Assembly: GCF_036320965.1 (NCBI RefSeq) | Contig: NC_092271.1 | Coordinates: 27,687,036 to 27,751,035, forward strand | Direction: 5' to 3' | Length of the DNA: 64,000 nt | From: Panulirus ornatus | Taxonomy: Eukaryota; Arthropoda; Malacostraca; Decapoda; Palinuridae | In this document: one piece after another, positions 1 through 11,215 of the stretch | Layout of the letters: each line of letters opens with the position of its first letter | Position numbering within the stretch: position 1 is the first letter of the stretch | Notes under the pieces: generated by a model | The model's input: the letters and a program-made list of their open reading frames with translations, nothing else | The model's database searches: none | What the model was told of the DNA's origin: nothing | Made by a program: the position numbers and the translations under genes

Positions 1-28
1 TATTCTGGAAGCAATTCTGAAGTGTATA

Positions 29-500
29 TACATATGTAAATTTATGCAAATATGTATAGAGATAAGAGGAACAAAAGCGTATGTTCATTTTACGCAGTTA
101 TAAGTTTGGTGAATGTTCCAGGTATGTTGTAAGGGAGAATAGGGATTTAGAAGATTGTGCCATGCAGAGCTTCCGATTGGGAGGAATTTTTTTTGGCTTT
201 AGAAGTGGTAGATGATGTTTAGATCATGTTTCTGTGAAGAATATTTGCAAAAAATATATATACATATGTAAATGTATGCAAATATTTATAAAGGTAAGGG
301 GGAACAAAAGTGAATGTTCATTTTACGCAGGTATAAGTTTGTTGCGTGTACCCTGTATGTTGTATGGGAGAGTGGGGATTGAAAAGGTTGTGCCATGCAG
401 AGGGCTTTAGGTTAGGGATAAACATTTTGGCTTTAGAACTGGTAGAGGATGTGCAGATCACATAGTTGCTGTGAACAATGTTTGCAAGAAATATTTTTAG
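29..500 (+). repeat. Decayed RTE-like LINE fragment, tandemly duplicated
   Basis: Two diverged copies (about 29-255 and 261-500, offset about 232 bp) each carry the same run of sequence. It corresponds to the reverse transcriptase stretch around 'RGISLLSIPGKLYG' and 'FRSGRGCVDQVF' of the intact LINE at 20.4-23.0 kb. Both copies are full of frameshifts and stops. The fragment presumably sits in an fzr intron, upstream of the first fzr exon in this window. Confidence 0.7.
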
Positions 501-690
501 AAATAAGAACTTGCATGTGGCCTTTATAGTTCTGGAGGGAGGGTATGATAGAGATGCTTTGCTAGAAACAGCAAAAAGTTTTTATCAAGAGAGTAAGTCT
601 TCCTTAATACTTTCCCTTGTCTCATCTTTATCCTTTGCATTAACCTCTCTATGCTTCAAATAAGGCCTGGCCTTGATGCGGACTTTAGCA

Positions 691-1018
691 GGAAGAGAGG
701 AGGGTGAGTAGTTCCAGATGACATTAGATCTGTGGCAGGGGTTTGTTATATACCATGGCTGTTAAATTAATAGGAAGAGAGGAGGGTGAGTAGTTCCAGA
801 TGACATTAGATCTGTGGCAGGGGTTTGTGATATACCATGGCTGTTAAATTAATAGGAAGAGAGGAGGGTGAGTAGTTCCAGATGACATTAGATCTGTGGC
901 AGGGGTTTGTAATATACCATGGCTGTTAAATTAATAGGAAGAGAGGAGGGTGAGTAGTTCCAGATGACATTAGATCTGCAGCAGGGGTTTGTGATATACC
1001 ATGGCTTATAAATCTGTT
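691..1018 (+). repeat. 82-bp tandem repeat x4 made from LINE reverse transcriptase
   Basis: Four head-to-tail copies start at 691, 773, 855 and 937, each exactly 82 bp and nearly identical. The unit matches the LINE segment that encodes 'GREESDWFSVNVGLRQGC' and the following RT motif B region, so a piece of a decayed LINE was amplified locally. There are no spacers, so this is not a CRISPR array. Confidence 0.9.
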
Positions 1019-1690
1019 TATATTTTGGGTTGATGAGGGGGATGAATGCAAGGGTCTTACAGAGAGGATTAGGTATGCAGTGTGTTGGGGATGATGGGGG
1101 GAACTGGAAGGTGACTGTTGTTGTTTGCTGATAACATGGCACTGGTGGCAGTTTCAAGTGAGAAAGTAAAGTAGAAGGTTTCTAACTTTAGGAAAATGTG
1201 TGTGAAAATAAAGTTGAGAGTAAATGTAAATAAAAGAAAGGCTGTTAGGCATATCTGTAGAGTTAGAGAGGTTAGTTGGAGTGAGTTTGAATGGAGAGAG
1301 CCTAGAGACGTTGGATGTTTTAGATACCTGGGAGTGGGTGGGTGAGAGGGCTAAGGTCCTGGGTGTATTAAGGAGGATGTGGAAGAAAGGTCATCGTTGA
1401 TAAAAGCAAAGGAGTGATATTTGATGGTGGAGTAGTCCCTTTGGTGATGTACGGATGCAAGGCATGAACTCTAGTAAAATGTAAAAAAGAGATTGGATGT
1501 GTTGGAGAATATCTATTATGTGAATAGGAATGAGCATATAAGAAATGAAAGGGGAAAAGGGAGGTGTGGTAGGAGGACTATGTATGAGAGAGCTGAAGAG
1601 GGTGTATTGAAATGGTAAGGACAAATGGAGAGGATAATTAAGAGCTTCCATGTCAGAAGTGGAGGGAACAAGGAAAACTGTCTTAAATTT
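1019..1690 (+). repeat. Decayed RTE-like LINE, RT and C-terminal region
   Basis: The LINE relic continues after the 82-bp array. It carries a broken RT motif C ('LLFADDTAL' equivalent near 1120-1145) and then a degenerate C-terminal region up to about 1690. No open frame survives. It ends about 85 bp before an fzr splice acceptor. Confidence 0.7.
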
Positions 1691-1774
1691 TTGAAGCATC
1701 TTTTTTATCATGTATAAGCATTATTATCTTTTTACACTTTTCATATGAAAATTAATAACTTTTAAACTTCACAG

Positions 1775-1907
1775 GTGTGTGGTTTAAAATGGTCTCCAGA
1801 TAGTCAGTATTTGGCATCTGGTGGGAATGACAATAAGCTGTTTGTGTGGAACCTTCACTCGCTAACTGCAGTCCAGACCTACACAGAGCACAATGCTGCT
1901 GTTAAAG
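1775..1907 (+). CDS. fzr: fizzy-related/Cdh1, internal exon (WD40 blades)
   Basis: This exon begins after acceptor 'cttcacag' and ends at donor 'gtaaat'. It encodes 44 codons plus one base, starting VCGLKWSPDSQYLASGG and ending TEHNAAVK. This is the strongly conserved WD40 propeller of fizzy-related/Cdh1, the co-activator that brings substrates to the anaphase-promoting complex in late mitosis and G1. It joins in frame (g + cc = Ala) to the exon at 2986. Upstream exons (C-box, first blades) must lie before the window. Cdc20 is the alternative family member, but the residues here and in the next exons fit Cdh1. Identification is from recognition of the conserved protein. Confidence 0.95.
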
Positions 1908-2985
1908 GTAAATCATTGCTCGTATTTTTTTTTTCAGTGACCTTTGGAGACACCTCTCTTTCCAGTGAAGTTTGCTGCTTGATAGAGTGGTCTTATCAAT
2001 GACTGCCTGTTCATTGTTCTTAAGTTTAAGCTTAGTGTTTATAATTCCATCAACTAGCTACATATAGACTTAAAAAGTAAGCAGTTAATCTCCATCAGTT
2101 CCATCTGTCTATTTTACACATTAACATTGTAGAAATGGAGGAACTGACTGCAGCTGTTAGAAAGGAAGGAAAGTATTTGTGAATGAAGACTTATCAAAAT
2201 GAATAAATGTACGGTATTTAGGCCATAGGGTCCTCACATATAGGCAGATTTGCACATAACAAGGACCCCTAGATTTCCTTAAAAATTCACATAGCTCAAA
2301 AAAGAATCCACATTTCTCAGTTTATTTTTACAATCAAAGTGTCAGTACCTCTCAGGCAGCAGGTAACTGCACAGCAAAAGAAAAATCAGTGAAGTTGAAT
2401 ATGATAATGTACCAGTGTAACCAGAGACCATGAAAAGAAACTGATCAGAAAAGATGTGAAGAAATACTGGTTTATTGTGTAGTGAATGGTTGGAATAAAC
2501 TAGGTGAGTAAATGTTGAATGCTGACAGAATACAAAGGTTTGAAAGTCTGCTTGATAGAAAGTTCAAGAGGTGGGGCCCAGTGAGTTTAGTAATCTCTCC
2601 TTTACACATTAGTAAACACACACACGTGGATTAATTACTAGTATACAGTATATTTTCTTTTAAGTAGAAAAGGAATACAAATGATATTTGAAGTTTTATG
2701 CAAATTGAAACTAAAGGTGCAGTCCTTGTGGGATGTAATATTAAGAGAGCACAGTGTTGAGAAGGGTGTTGCTATGTAAGAATCTGCAGAAATATGTAGA
2801 AATCTTAGTTGTATAGAGTAAGTTTTGTGCGACCCACCGTTTTGTGTAAATCTGAGGGAAAACTATAAAGATACTGAGTAATGCAAAACTAGGTATATCA
2901 TCTCAAATTGAAATGTATTCCTACAAAATGGAATATGTAAAGACTTATAATGACATTTTCATCTTAATTTTAATATTTCCAACAG
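1908..2985 (+). other. fzr intron, no other feature seen
   Basis: Intron of about 1.08 kb between two fzr exons. It is AT-rich, and I saw no repeat or coding exon in it. Confidence 0.8.
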
Positions 2986-3149
2986 CCATTGCCTGGTCAC
3001 CACACCATCATGGGTTACTTGCTAGTGGAGGAGGGACCGCTGATCGCTGTATACGTTTCTGGAATACATTAACAGGACAACCCATGCAGTGTGTGGACAC
3101 TGGTTCTCAAGTTTGTAATTTGGCATGGTCAAAACATGCCTCAGAACTT
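2986..3149 (+). CDS. fzr: fizzy-related/Cdh1, internal exon (WD40 blades)
   Basis: The exon lies between acceptor 'ttccaacag' and donor 'gtaagt'. After two split-codon bases it encodes 54 codons: AIAWSPHHHGLLASGGGTAD, then RCIRFWNTLTGQPMQC, then VCNLAWSKHASEL. The GGGTADRCIRFWN block is a hallmark of Fizzy/Cdh1 propellers. Phase 0 at the 3' end matches the next exon at 5418. The open frame that runs beyond 3149 is intron read-through and not part of the protein. Confidence 0.95.
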
Positions 3150-4129
3150 GTAAGTGTTATTTATTTTGTTATTGAGTTAAAGAGGAACTTCCATAAAGAA
3201 AATATAGCATTTACAACCCATAAGTATGGGTGTGAATCTGGGCCCATGGATGGTTGCCATACGGTGTATGCAGTGAATCCTTCAATACCAAAAGTGGTGG
3301 CCTGTGGCTTGGTGTATCACTTCCTCTCAAAATTACCCATTGTTCAGTTGGTTTGTTCATATTCAGAACGGATAATAACAGGATTTTCATGATGCATCAA
3401 AAAGCAGCATTTGAAGTTTATATTTCAAAACTTTTCTAGGAATGTGAAAGGTACAAATATTGTGTTTATCTCTCCAAGTGGGCCATATATACAATGAATT
3501 TTGTACAATTTGTTGTTGTTCTCCATATTTTAATAGAAACAAATGATGTTATGCAATATGTGGGAATGATCATAGGAGTGTCTGATGCATAACTACTGTC
3601 TATAGCTCCTATTCTATGTTTTGTATTGTTGTTGTCTTTATATAAAGGTGAGTCAGGTGTTGGAGGCCTTTGTTCATCATCCTGACTTCTAATTCATTTG
3701 TATTGTGAATCCTTTCTTTTGGAGAAACTTGCTCCCAGTTTTGAATGATCATCACCTATATCTTTCTTTGTGTGTTTAATAATATGAGGGATGTTCTTTG
3801 AGGCTTAGTTGTAGTTTAGTCTTCAATAGAATAGATCCAAGTGTTGACAGTTCTCAGTACTTTTCTTATGAAATTGAGGATATTTTGTTTGTAAACTGCA
3901 CTTTTCTTGGTTGCAGAATTTATATTTGTCCTTAAATCCGCAGATTGTAATTCATGTTGCATTTTTGCATAGTGCTGAAAGTTTGAAATAACAACAACCA
4001 AATTATGTTATACTTAATCGATCAAAGCATGAATATCTCTGATGTGGTACCATTAGATTGAAATATTCTGCATTCTTGTTTGCAATGTATTACTATGGAT
4101 TTTGATTCTAGTTTCCTTTTGATTTAGAT
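3150..4129 (+). other. fzr intron, first part, nothing recognised
   Basis: Start of a 2.27-kb intron. AT-rich sequence with no coding or repeat signature that I recognise before the LINE relic near 4130. Confidence 0.7.
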
Positions 4130-4620
4130 ATGAAGTGAAATACTTTAGAAAAGTATGTGGAGTGAGGAGGGTAGACTGATTAAGAAATAATAGGTTTAGT
4201 GAAAAGTGTGGCAATAAAGAGAGTATGGTTGAGAGAGATGATGAGGGGTTGCTGAATTGGTTTAGACATATGGATAGGATGAGTAAGGAGAGGCTGATGA
4301 AAAGAGTATATGTTAGAGATGGGGGTGGTAAGGGAAAGGGAGAGATTGAATTGGAAATGGATGAATGTAGTGAAAGATGTTTTGAATGATCAGAACTTCA
4401 ACCTGCAGAAAGGTGTGAGATGTACACAGGATATAGTAGATTGAAGTGATATGATTTACAGGGGGCATTGTGCTTTCACTGGGCAGAATCAGGGCATATG
4501 AAGCTGTCAGGGGAAACCACAGAAAAGTCTGAAGTTTGGCTGTGATCTCGAGTGATCCTCCCTTGGAGATATGAGGGAAGGACATTGAGGACATTGGTGC
4601 TGAATAACATGAATATATGT
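4130..4620 (+). repeat. Decayed RTE-like LINE 3' part
   Basis: The sequence follows the C-terminal LINE region (degenerate versions of CGNKKSVVERAEEGVLKWFG and of the HMERMSEERLTKRIYV stretch) and runs into the start of the 3' UTR. It has many indels and no frame. It sits in an fzr intron in the same orientation as the gene. Confidence 0.7.
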
Positions 4621-5417
4621 ATTTACATTACAGACCAAGTGATATACAACTCACTATAATCAATGCATTAGTCAAAATATGCAGGAAATATTCTGATTTT
4701 ACTATCATCTGTTACTAAAGTCCACCATCACTCAGGATAACATTCAGTGAGGTTAGGCACGGTTAAGTAATCATCCATCTGGCTACAAAAAAGCCAAGTA
4801 TGAGAATAGTGGGGATGCCGATGTTGAGGGCCCTGTGATGGCCTTCTGCCTTCTTACTCCTGCTGAAATTATGCTCTTAGATACTCATTTCTTCACATTT
4901 CACAAATTCTTTACTCTCCTAACCAACTGATACACTTAATAGTCTGTATTCCTCCTCCTCACTTATTTCCCTTGGAGCCACTGTACTGATAACCTGAGAG
5001 GTCAACATGTGTATGTAGATCTGCTGTGTTGATTGTTAGGATGCAGAAGAGAGTATAATTTTTTCCCATCCCTTCAGGGTAATGGGAGAGACCTCTGTAG
5101 GGTACTAATGCTAACATAAATCAGTTGGATATTTAAACTAGCTTTAGAGGCTAAGATTTTATATTAGCTGTATTTCCAGACTTCATGCAAGCTTTAAGGT
5201 CATGTGATAGTATGAATTCCAGGGGTTTATTTAAGGGTCAGGTTTGTAAAATGATCTCCATAGTTTATTTTGTTTCCCTTTTTCTGTATTGGAAGTAGTA
5301 GATGCTCTTCTCACAGTTTGTAATGAATGTAAAACTCTCAGTATTCTAGAATTTGAAATCCTTAAATGGTACAGCTTGAATGATTAATAGCAGTTTAAAT
5401 CCAGATTTTTCTTTCAG
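4621..5417 (+). other. fzr intron, last part, nothing recognised
   Basis: Remaining intron up to acceptor 'tttctttcag' at 5417. No exon or clear repeat was found. Confidence 0.7.
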
Positions 5418-5615
5418 GTCTCAACTCATGGGTATAGCCAGAACCAGATTTTAGTGTGGAGGTATCCCTCACTGGCACAAGTGGCCAAGTTGACTGGCCA
5501 CACCTACCGGGTTCTCTATTTGGCCATGTCCCCTGATGGAGAAGCCATTGTTACTGGAGCTGGAGATGAAACATTGCGGTTTTGGAATGTCTTCAGCAAG
5601 GCTAGATCTCAAAAA
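5418..5615 (+). CDS. fzr: fizzy-related/Cdh1, internal exon (last WD40 blades)
   Basis: Sixty-six codons lie between acceptor 'tttctttcag' and donor 'gtgagt'. The exon encodes VSTHGYSQNQILVWRYPSL, LTGHTYRVLYLAMSPDGEAI and GAGDETLRFWNVFSKARSQK. This is the closing blade of the Cdh1 propeller, where the D-box receptor surface lies in this family. The upstream junction restores the conserved 'ASEL/VSTHG' sequence and the downstream one 'SQK/ESKS'. Both junctions are phase 0. Confidence 0.95.
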
Positions 5616-5644
5616 GTGAGTATTTCACCTGCCTATTTCTACAT

Positions 5645-6290
5645 TTGACATAGAAATGAAGCTGAAGTGAATAGAAGGGTGAAAGAGGGGGCAGAGGTCC
5701 AGGTTTTCTTTAGGTGTGTGTGGAAGAGGTTAATGATTGTTTAGGCAAAGATGGGTATGTTTGAAGGTATAGCAGTCCCAGGGTTTTGTTTACATGAGTC
5801 ATGGACCTTGAATGGGGTGTGTATGTGGACGTGTAGGATAAGAAATGCCAGATATGTGGTGTGAGGCAGATTTATTGTGTAAGAAATTATGATAATGAGC
5901 ATTGTTTGAGTCCCAAAGCTGTTCAGGGTGTGCAAAAATGGCTTGAATATACAGATTGATTGTGTAAGGAATGACAGGGTGGCAATGAGCACAGTTTTAG
6001 TGACAGCTATCCAGAGTGTGCCAAAATGGTTTGAATATATGAAGAGGATGAGTGAGGAAAGACTAACCCCAAAGAGCTGTATGTCAGAAGAGGAGGGAGC
6101 AAGAGAGAGGGGTAAACTAAGGAGAGGGAAGAATTGAGTGAAGGAGGTTTCGAAGTATCAGGGCCAGAACATTTGAGTTGGGTGAGTGAATTGGACTTAC
6201 ATAAGTATGGGATACTGGGTGATGTGCTGTCAGTGGGCTGAACCAGGAAAAATGATGCAGTTGAGGTTTACCATATAATTGTCTTCAGTT
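5645..6290 (+). repeat. Decayed RTE-like LINE C-terminal part and 3' UTR
   Basis: A degenerate copy of the LINE region 'MEAEVNHRVGEGAKILGALK' onward. The stretch equivalent to 'gaatgacagggtggcaatgag' occurs twice, about 80 bp apart, with changes, which suggests a small internal duplication. It ends in a decayed 3' UTR. It lies in the last fzr intron. Confidence 0.65.
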
Positions 6291-6479
6291 TTTGAGACGA
6301 GTTTCATTATTTGTGTAATGCTTGTTTTTTAAAGAGATTAAATATTAGAGTAATACAAAGAAAGTTTATTGAGTTGAGTTGTGGAATCAATAGGTATTGT
6401 GGGGAATGGTGTATTTGTGAGAAGGTTTAGAAAAGAATGGGAAGAATCTGAGATTTATTTCTTTAAAATCAACCAAACC

Positions 6480-6752
6480 ATGTAATGTTAATTTTTTTTT
6501 TTCTTTTAAACCATTTGCCATTTCCCGCATTAGCGAGGTAGCGTTAAGAACAGAGGACTGGGCCTTTTTTGGAATATCCTCACCTGGCCCCCTCTGTTCC
6601 TTCTTTTGGAAAAAAAAAAAAACGAGAGGGGAGGATTTCCAGCCCCCCACTCCCTCCCCTTTTAGTCGCCTTCTACAACACGCAGGGAATACGTGGGAAG
6701 TATTCTTAATCCCCTATCCCCAGGGATAATGTTATGTAATGTAATGTTAATT
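6480..6752 (-). mobile_element. SINE-like element with 14-bp target-site duplication
   Basis: The body is at 6494-6738 in reverse orientation, bounded by direct repeats ATGTAATGTTAATT at 6480-6493 and 6739-6752. On the - strand it starts near 'ATCCCTGGGGATAGGGGA', has a C/G-rich middle, and ends in 'CTACCTCGCTAATGCGGG' plus an A-rich tail (T-rich here). It encodes no protein. The 3' end resembles that of the RTE-like LINE, which suggests LINE-mediated mobilisation. I could not find clear pol III A and B boxes, so 'SINE' is a structural call. Confidence 0.85.
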
Positions 6753-6777
6753 AAAAGGCATTATTTGTCTATGTAGA

Positions 6778-7012
6778 CAGTAGTAGAAGTAGTAGGTAGG
6801 AGCATTAGATAGAAGTAGTTATTAGGAACTCTAGATGGGATTCTCAGCAAACACTGCACTAGGCTTGCCCTCTGCCAGTGGCCTGTTTAGGGTGAGGCAT
6901 TAAAGGCTAAGAAGCAGCACTGGGGTTCTTTAGTTGAGGAAACTTGCTGTGGCAACTCCTTTGAGGGAATTCCAATGGGAACAGGCCTCAGAGATATAGA
7001 TAGATGATTGAT
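6778..7012 (+). repeat. Dispersed repeat R3, copy 1
   Basis: This stretch matches 11880-12085, sharing 'aggctaagaagcagcactgg' and ending in 'atcagagatatagatagat'-like sequence. The end, with its GATA-like tail, recurs in tandem at 55930-56050. No coding capacity was seen. It is probably the 3' portion of an unidentified retroelement. Confidence 0.6.
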
Positions 7013-7084
7013 AGTAGACAAAGCAGTTAATAGTGTGAATGATGTTTTCATGGCAAAAGGTAGGCGCTACCCTGCCCCACAAGA

Positions 7085-7235
7085 AACAGCAATGCTCCAA
7101 TTCACCCTTCTGCATGCTCAGGACCCTATTGCTTAAAATCTCATTCACTCCACCCTTCCACCTCCAATTTGGTCTCCCACTTCTTGTTTCCTTCACCTCT
7201 GACAAGTATATCTTTGTCAACCTTACCTAACTCTT
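7085..7235 (-). repeat. Decayed RTE-like LINE, 3' segment (split by the next element)
   Basis: On the - strand this reads the end of the LINE ORF (equivalent of 'RPNWRWKDGVKKIL' and 'LNMQEGE'). It stops at 7235, where a CR1-like element begins, and resumes at about 8426-8510 with the next upstream LINE sequence. This was one element before the insertion. Confidence 0.65.
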
Positions 7236-8425
7236 TCGCATTTTTTTTTTTTTTTTTTTTGTAAGGCAAAAGTCCACATCAAGGCCGAGCCTTAAATGAA
7301 ATATAAAGTTATGAAATGGAAAAAAGAAAGGACAAGGGAAGGTATTTACAAATTTTTGAGAAAGTGAAAAACGTGTTTTTGAATTGTGCTAGGCTATAGT
7401 TATCGCGAAAAAATGAGAAGATAGATAGTTCCAGAGCTTTGACGTGTATGGAAAGAAGAAGGTAACAAAACAGCCCACCCTTTAGTTGCTGATGGCCACA
7501 CAATAATCATGTGATGCAGCATCATGATGAGTATTGGTGGTGTGGGCACACAAGCAGCCAGCTTTTGGGAGCAAAAACCAAAGTAACACCCACAGAAGAG
7601 GGAAAATGAATTAAAATTGTGGCTTGGGGCAAGGGGGTCCAGTTTAGAAGTTAGCCTGGGACAGTTTGTAGGGCAGATTGCTTTTGACTCAACTCTGTCA
7701 AGTAAGGATGCAGAGCTAGAACCACCCCAAATGTGAGGGCAGTATTCCATACAATGACAAATCAATCCCTTGTATAAACAGAGCAGCTGCTCAGAAGTTT
7801 TGACAGTTAAACAGGACACCCATTTTCTTGGAGGCAGACTTAGCTATTCCTGTAATGTAGGGTTTCCAAGAAAGAGTGGATGTTACAGTTATGCCAAGTA
7901 TGTTCATTGAGTCAAGAGGTGGAATTACAGAACCATCAAAGGAGAGACGAGAGTTGTGAGGAGTTTTCAATAGAGAAATGGGTAGAAACTGGGTTTTGGA
8001 GGCATTAAACTACACAAGATTTTGTGCGCCCTATTGAGATAAACCATTCAAGTCTGAGTTTATTGAGGAGGCTGTGTCAAGACAAAATGCAGATTAAGTG
8101 AGAAAAGAGGGAGCAGAATTGAAGGATGTGGATAAATGCAGTGTTGAGTTGTCAGCATTTAAGTGCATTGGATTATTTGTGAAGGAGAGGAAATTGTTGA
8201 AAAAAATGAGAAAAAGTGTAGGGGACAGGACAGTACCTTAAGCAACACTGCTGTTGATGGAGAAAAGGGGGGAGGCTGATCCATTAACAACCACAAAGAT
8301 AGATCAGCCAGAGAAGAAGGAGCAAAGTGAGGGAGGTAAGCCAAAAGAGGGGAGCTTAGAGATGAAACACCAATGCCACACCATGTCAGAAGCCTTAGAT
8401 ATATCATAGGCAACTACACAGGACT
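7236..8425 (-). pseudogene. CR1/Jockey-like LINE 3' part, decayed
   Basis: Read on the - strand, 8420 down to 7260 encodes a broken reverse-transcriptase C-terminal region. Recognisable pieces include LSWKPYITGIAKSASKKMGV, LCLYKGLICHCMEYCPHIWG and a late 'LWNYL' stretch, typical of the C-terminal third of CR1/Jockey-type LINE proteins. A short 3' UTR and a poly(T) run at 7236-7260 (a poly(A) tail on the element strand) follow. Several frameshifts and stops make it non-functional, and it is 5'-truncated. It inserted into an older RTE relic. The clade is a judgement from motif style. Confidence 0.7.
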
Positions 8426-8510
8426 CCCCAAAAGCATTTCAACACACCCTCTTCTGCTCTCTAAACCGCACTTTTTTTGTTACCACAAATCTCTCTTACT
8501 CATAGCTACA
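8426..8510 (-). repeat. Decayed RTE-like LINE, continuation after nested insertion
   Basis: The sequence is equivalent to the LINE antisense 'accctcttctgctctctcaa' stretch followed by 'cacatctctcttac'. It continues the relic that ends at 7235, with roughly ten bases missing at the junction. Confidence 0.6.
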
Positions 8511-8812
8511 GGAATATAAACAGAGTTTCAGAGTGCATTCAAATACAGGATTTATAATTTACAGAATATACTGATTTGGTAATAATAGAAGAAGAATAAA
8601 GTTATTTTGTTATGATAATACACAATTCATGTAAAAATGTGGAATATGAAAGTAGAAGTATGCAAAGTATATGACTGAAGATTTTTTTAAGTAACAAAAT
8701 GAGGGAGAGGGTTTGAATGATAAATCAGGTGCCTATTGTATGTATACAGTGGCAGTTTAGAGGCAGCTCATGATTAGTTGCAGTATCTAAGGCTTATTCT
8801 CATTTGTTCCAG

Positions 8813-8854
8813 GAATCCAAATCTGCCCTGAATCTCTTTACTTCCTTGCGATAA
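8813..8854 (+). CDS. fzr: fizzy-related/Cdh1, terminal exon
   Basis: After acceptor 'tttgttccag' the frame gives ESKSALNLFTSLR and then stop TAA (8852-8854). This is the Cdh1 C-terminus, normally ending in an Ile-Arg 'IR tail' that docks on the APC3/Cdc27 TPR groove. Here the last two residues are Leu-Arg. The exon joins at phase 0 to 5615, giving SKARSQK/ESKSALNLF, as in other Cdh1 proteins. It is only 42 bp, so it is easily missed by ORF finders. Confidence 0.92.
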   Translation, partial: ESKSALNLFTSLR

Positions 8855-9440
8855 ATGAGCCAGTGGAAGATCTTTGTATGTCATGATCTTGTTTGTAAAT
8901 AGAGGGATAAACTGGTGATATGTGTTTTGTATGGTCAGTGAACATTTTTATATATATGTATATTTATCAACTGTAGTATAATGTACATAAGTATATTGTA
9001 TATCTATCATGTCAGATTGTTTTTATGTGTAGCTATTATTATTTTCTGTATGAATGCTTCTTACTCTGCTGGTAAGTGTACTTTTTTCTTTGCTAAATGT
9101 TTTTTTTCTATTTTGGTTCTAAGAAAAAGGTTCATATTGCTTTGTTTCCTTTCAACACAATTTTATTTTGAAAACTTGAAAAGTTTTCAGCTGTTGTTTT
9201 TTGGGGGTTTGACTGCACAGTATCCATTTTTTACTGGTAGAAGGGTTTGTTATTTTTGTTAACATAGATGTAATAATTTTCCTTAAAAGTCTTTAAAAGA
9301 TACATATTTAAACCTATTCGGAATGATTATGAGCAATGATCACCTTGTAAATGTGGAAAATTTTTGTATCAGATGTAGCTATTGATTATAGGGTTGAAAC
9401 CAGGGAGAACCTTTGAGCAAGTTAATAAAGGACAATCACT
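8855..9440 (+). other. Probable fzr 3' UTR
   Basis: Non-coding AT-rich sequence follows the stop codon, with a canonical AATAAA at 9424-9429. The extent is inferred from that signal alone. Confidence 0.5.
9424..9429 (+). promoter_or_regulatory. Candidate polyadenylation signal for fzr
   Basis: AATAAA lies 570 nt past the stop codon. It is one plausible site in an AT-rich region. Confidence 0.4.
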
Positions 9441-11215
9441 TATCTCTTGGGAACTCAAATGTGTTTTGTAGCTTCCTGAGAAACCTACAAGATTTGAATG
9501 TTATAATTCTGATATCTTGTCTTAGTTCTTCCCTTCTCTGCTCTAAGGCTCACAAGAGCCTGACTTAAGAATAGATTTGTTACGAAATAACCCAAGTAAG
9601 AAGGATGTATAAAAGAAGAAACACAGGACACAAGATGACAATACCGTTTTTTATGTAGGAACATTCTCTTTGAGGTTTTGTGTTCCAGAAAAATGCTGGT
9701 CTAATGTTATAAGCAGCTTTGTTGTGTATTGAAGGCAGGTTTGTCATCCATTGTGATCACTTACTCTTTCAAAAGGCTTTAGTTTAATTAGAAAATTTAA
9801 ACGTCATTTGCTGGCATTTTTTGTAAATTCTAATAGAGTAAAAATAAGATTAGGCAATGAAGAGTGCAGAAATGTTTTTGAGGAGAGTTTTCCCATGGAA
9901 AACAATGTGCAGCTGTGTGAACACTGTTCAGTGATAATTCTCCATAAAAAATACACTAATGTATTCAAGATTGTACAAAGATCTAATCATAACACTATCT
10001 TCTAATTTGCATAATAGAAACACTGAAATTGATCATTCAATGCTGAATTCCACTGTATCTACTTAATGTATTAAGTGATCCACCACTTTGATTATTTGTT
10101 CTCTCTTGCACTGGGTATTTGTTCTGCTTCACTTCATAATTGGATATATGTTGCAAATGGAAGATTTTTTTTTTGTTAATACCAGTAATGTCTTATTTCA
10201 ATGTGCTTGAGCAACATGGTAGTCAAACTTCCATTATGAATTGTTCACCCCAGTTTGGTACCTGTTCATATAACCTGTTTGGCATTCAAGTAATTACTGC
10301 ATCTTTCATGCATCTCAGGAAAGACAGTTAGATTACAAGAAGTTGTTATCATCTCACTTTTTTATTGCTTTGCTGGCCTTCTTAAGGCTTCATTACTGAA
10401 AATTTTGTATATTATTTAAATCTTAAATTAGTAACATTTCAGTGTATCTAAGAAATTCTTGAATATATAAGCTATTTAGGGAAGTGTTATTTTTCAATGT
10501 AATCCTTAAAAAACCCAGTTATGAGGTAATGTATTAAAGTACATTAATTAATTAAATTTATGGCCATTAGTTAGAAATATTGGGAGTTTTACAGTTAGTT
10601 AATGTAATGGAAATATCTCCAGTTACTTTTCAAATTATTGATTAACAACTAATTTTTCAAATTTGTACTATGGTTTATATGTTAATCCAATTCACCTGAA
10701 CACAGAACTCTTATTAGCATTAGGTGATAGTTAGAGATCTTTTGTTTCTTCCCTAAACATGAGTAATCCCTATCCGTTGTTGTCTGTAACTCTCAGTAAT
10801 GTGTTCTGTCTGTGTCCGCTTACAGGCATTTCCATAAGTGTCACAATACACTGTTTATTTGAATATTTTGTTTTCTATATCTGCATCCACTAGACAAACG
10901 AAGCCAAAACCACTGTGTTACCCCCTTAACTATATGACTGTACAACTTTACCACTGCTATTACTCTTTTTACTGTTAGCTTTTCATTTTTTTTTAGAAGA
11001 AATGTATCACCTTAAACATCTTTCTTGTCTTCATTTTAATTGATCATGGTATTTTTATTCCCAACAGCACTCTTTTGGTCTTATAATGTCTGCAAAATGT
11101 TTCAGAATTTATATATGTAAAGTGTCTTGAAACTGGTCCAAATAACCAAGAACTTTGTAAGTATGAATAAGTATTACTTGGAAAGAATGTAAGTGATTAC
11201 GGTATGTACAATTTA
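9441..11215. other. Gene-free stretch, nothing recognised
   Basis: AT-rich sequence. The short open frames here have no recognisable protein signature. No repeat family seen elsewhere in the window was found in it. Confidence 0.6.

Noticed and set aside
1..60. Similarity of 'attctgaagtgta' at the window start to 59810-59825
   Set aside because: Too short and in AT-rich DNA; no wider alignment is visible.
691..1018. Regular repeats that could suggest a CRISPR array
   Set aside because: The units are directly adjacent with no spacers, and the unit is LINE RT sequence in a eukaryotic intron.
3150..3392. Extension of the fzr exon frame past 3149
   Set aside because: A consensus donor (gtaagt) at 3150 and exact joining of the conserved protein to 5418 show that this is intron.
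8981..9262. 93-codon + strand frame after fzr
   Set aside because: It lies in the probable fzr 3' UTR, is Phe/Ile/Leu-rich from T-rich DNA, and has no family signature.
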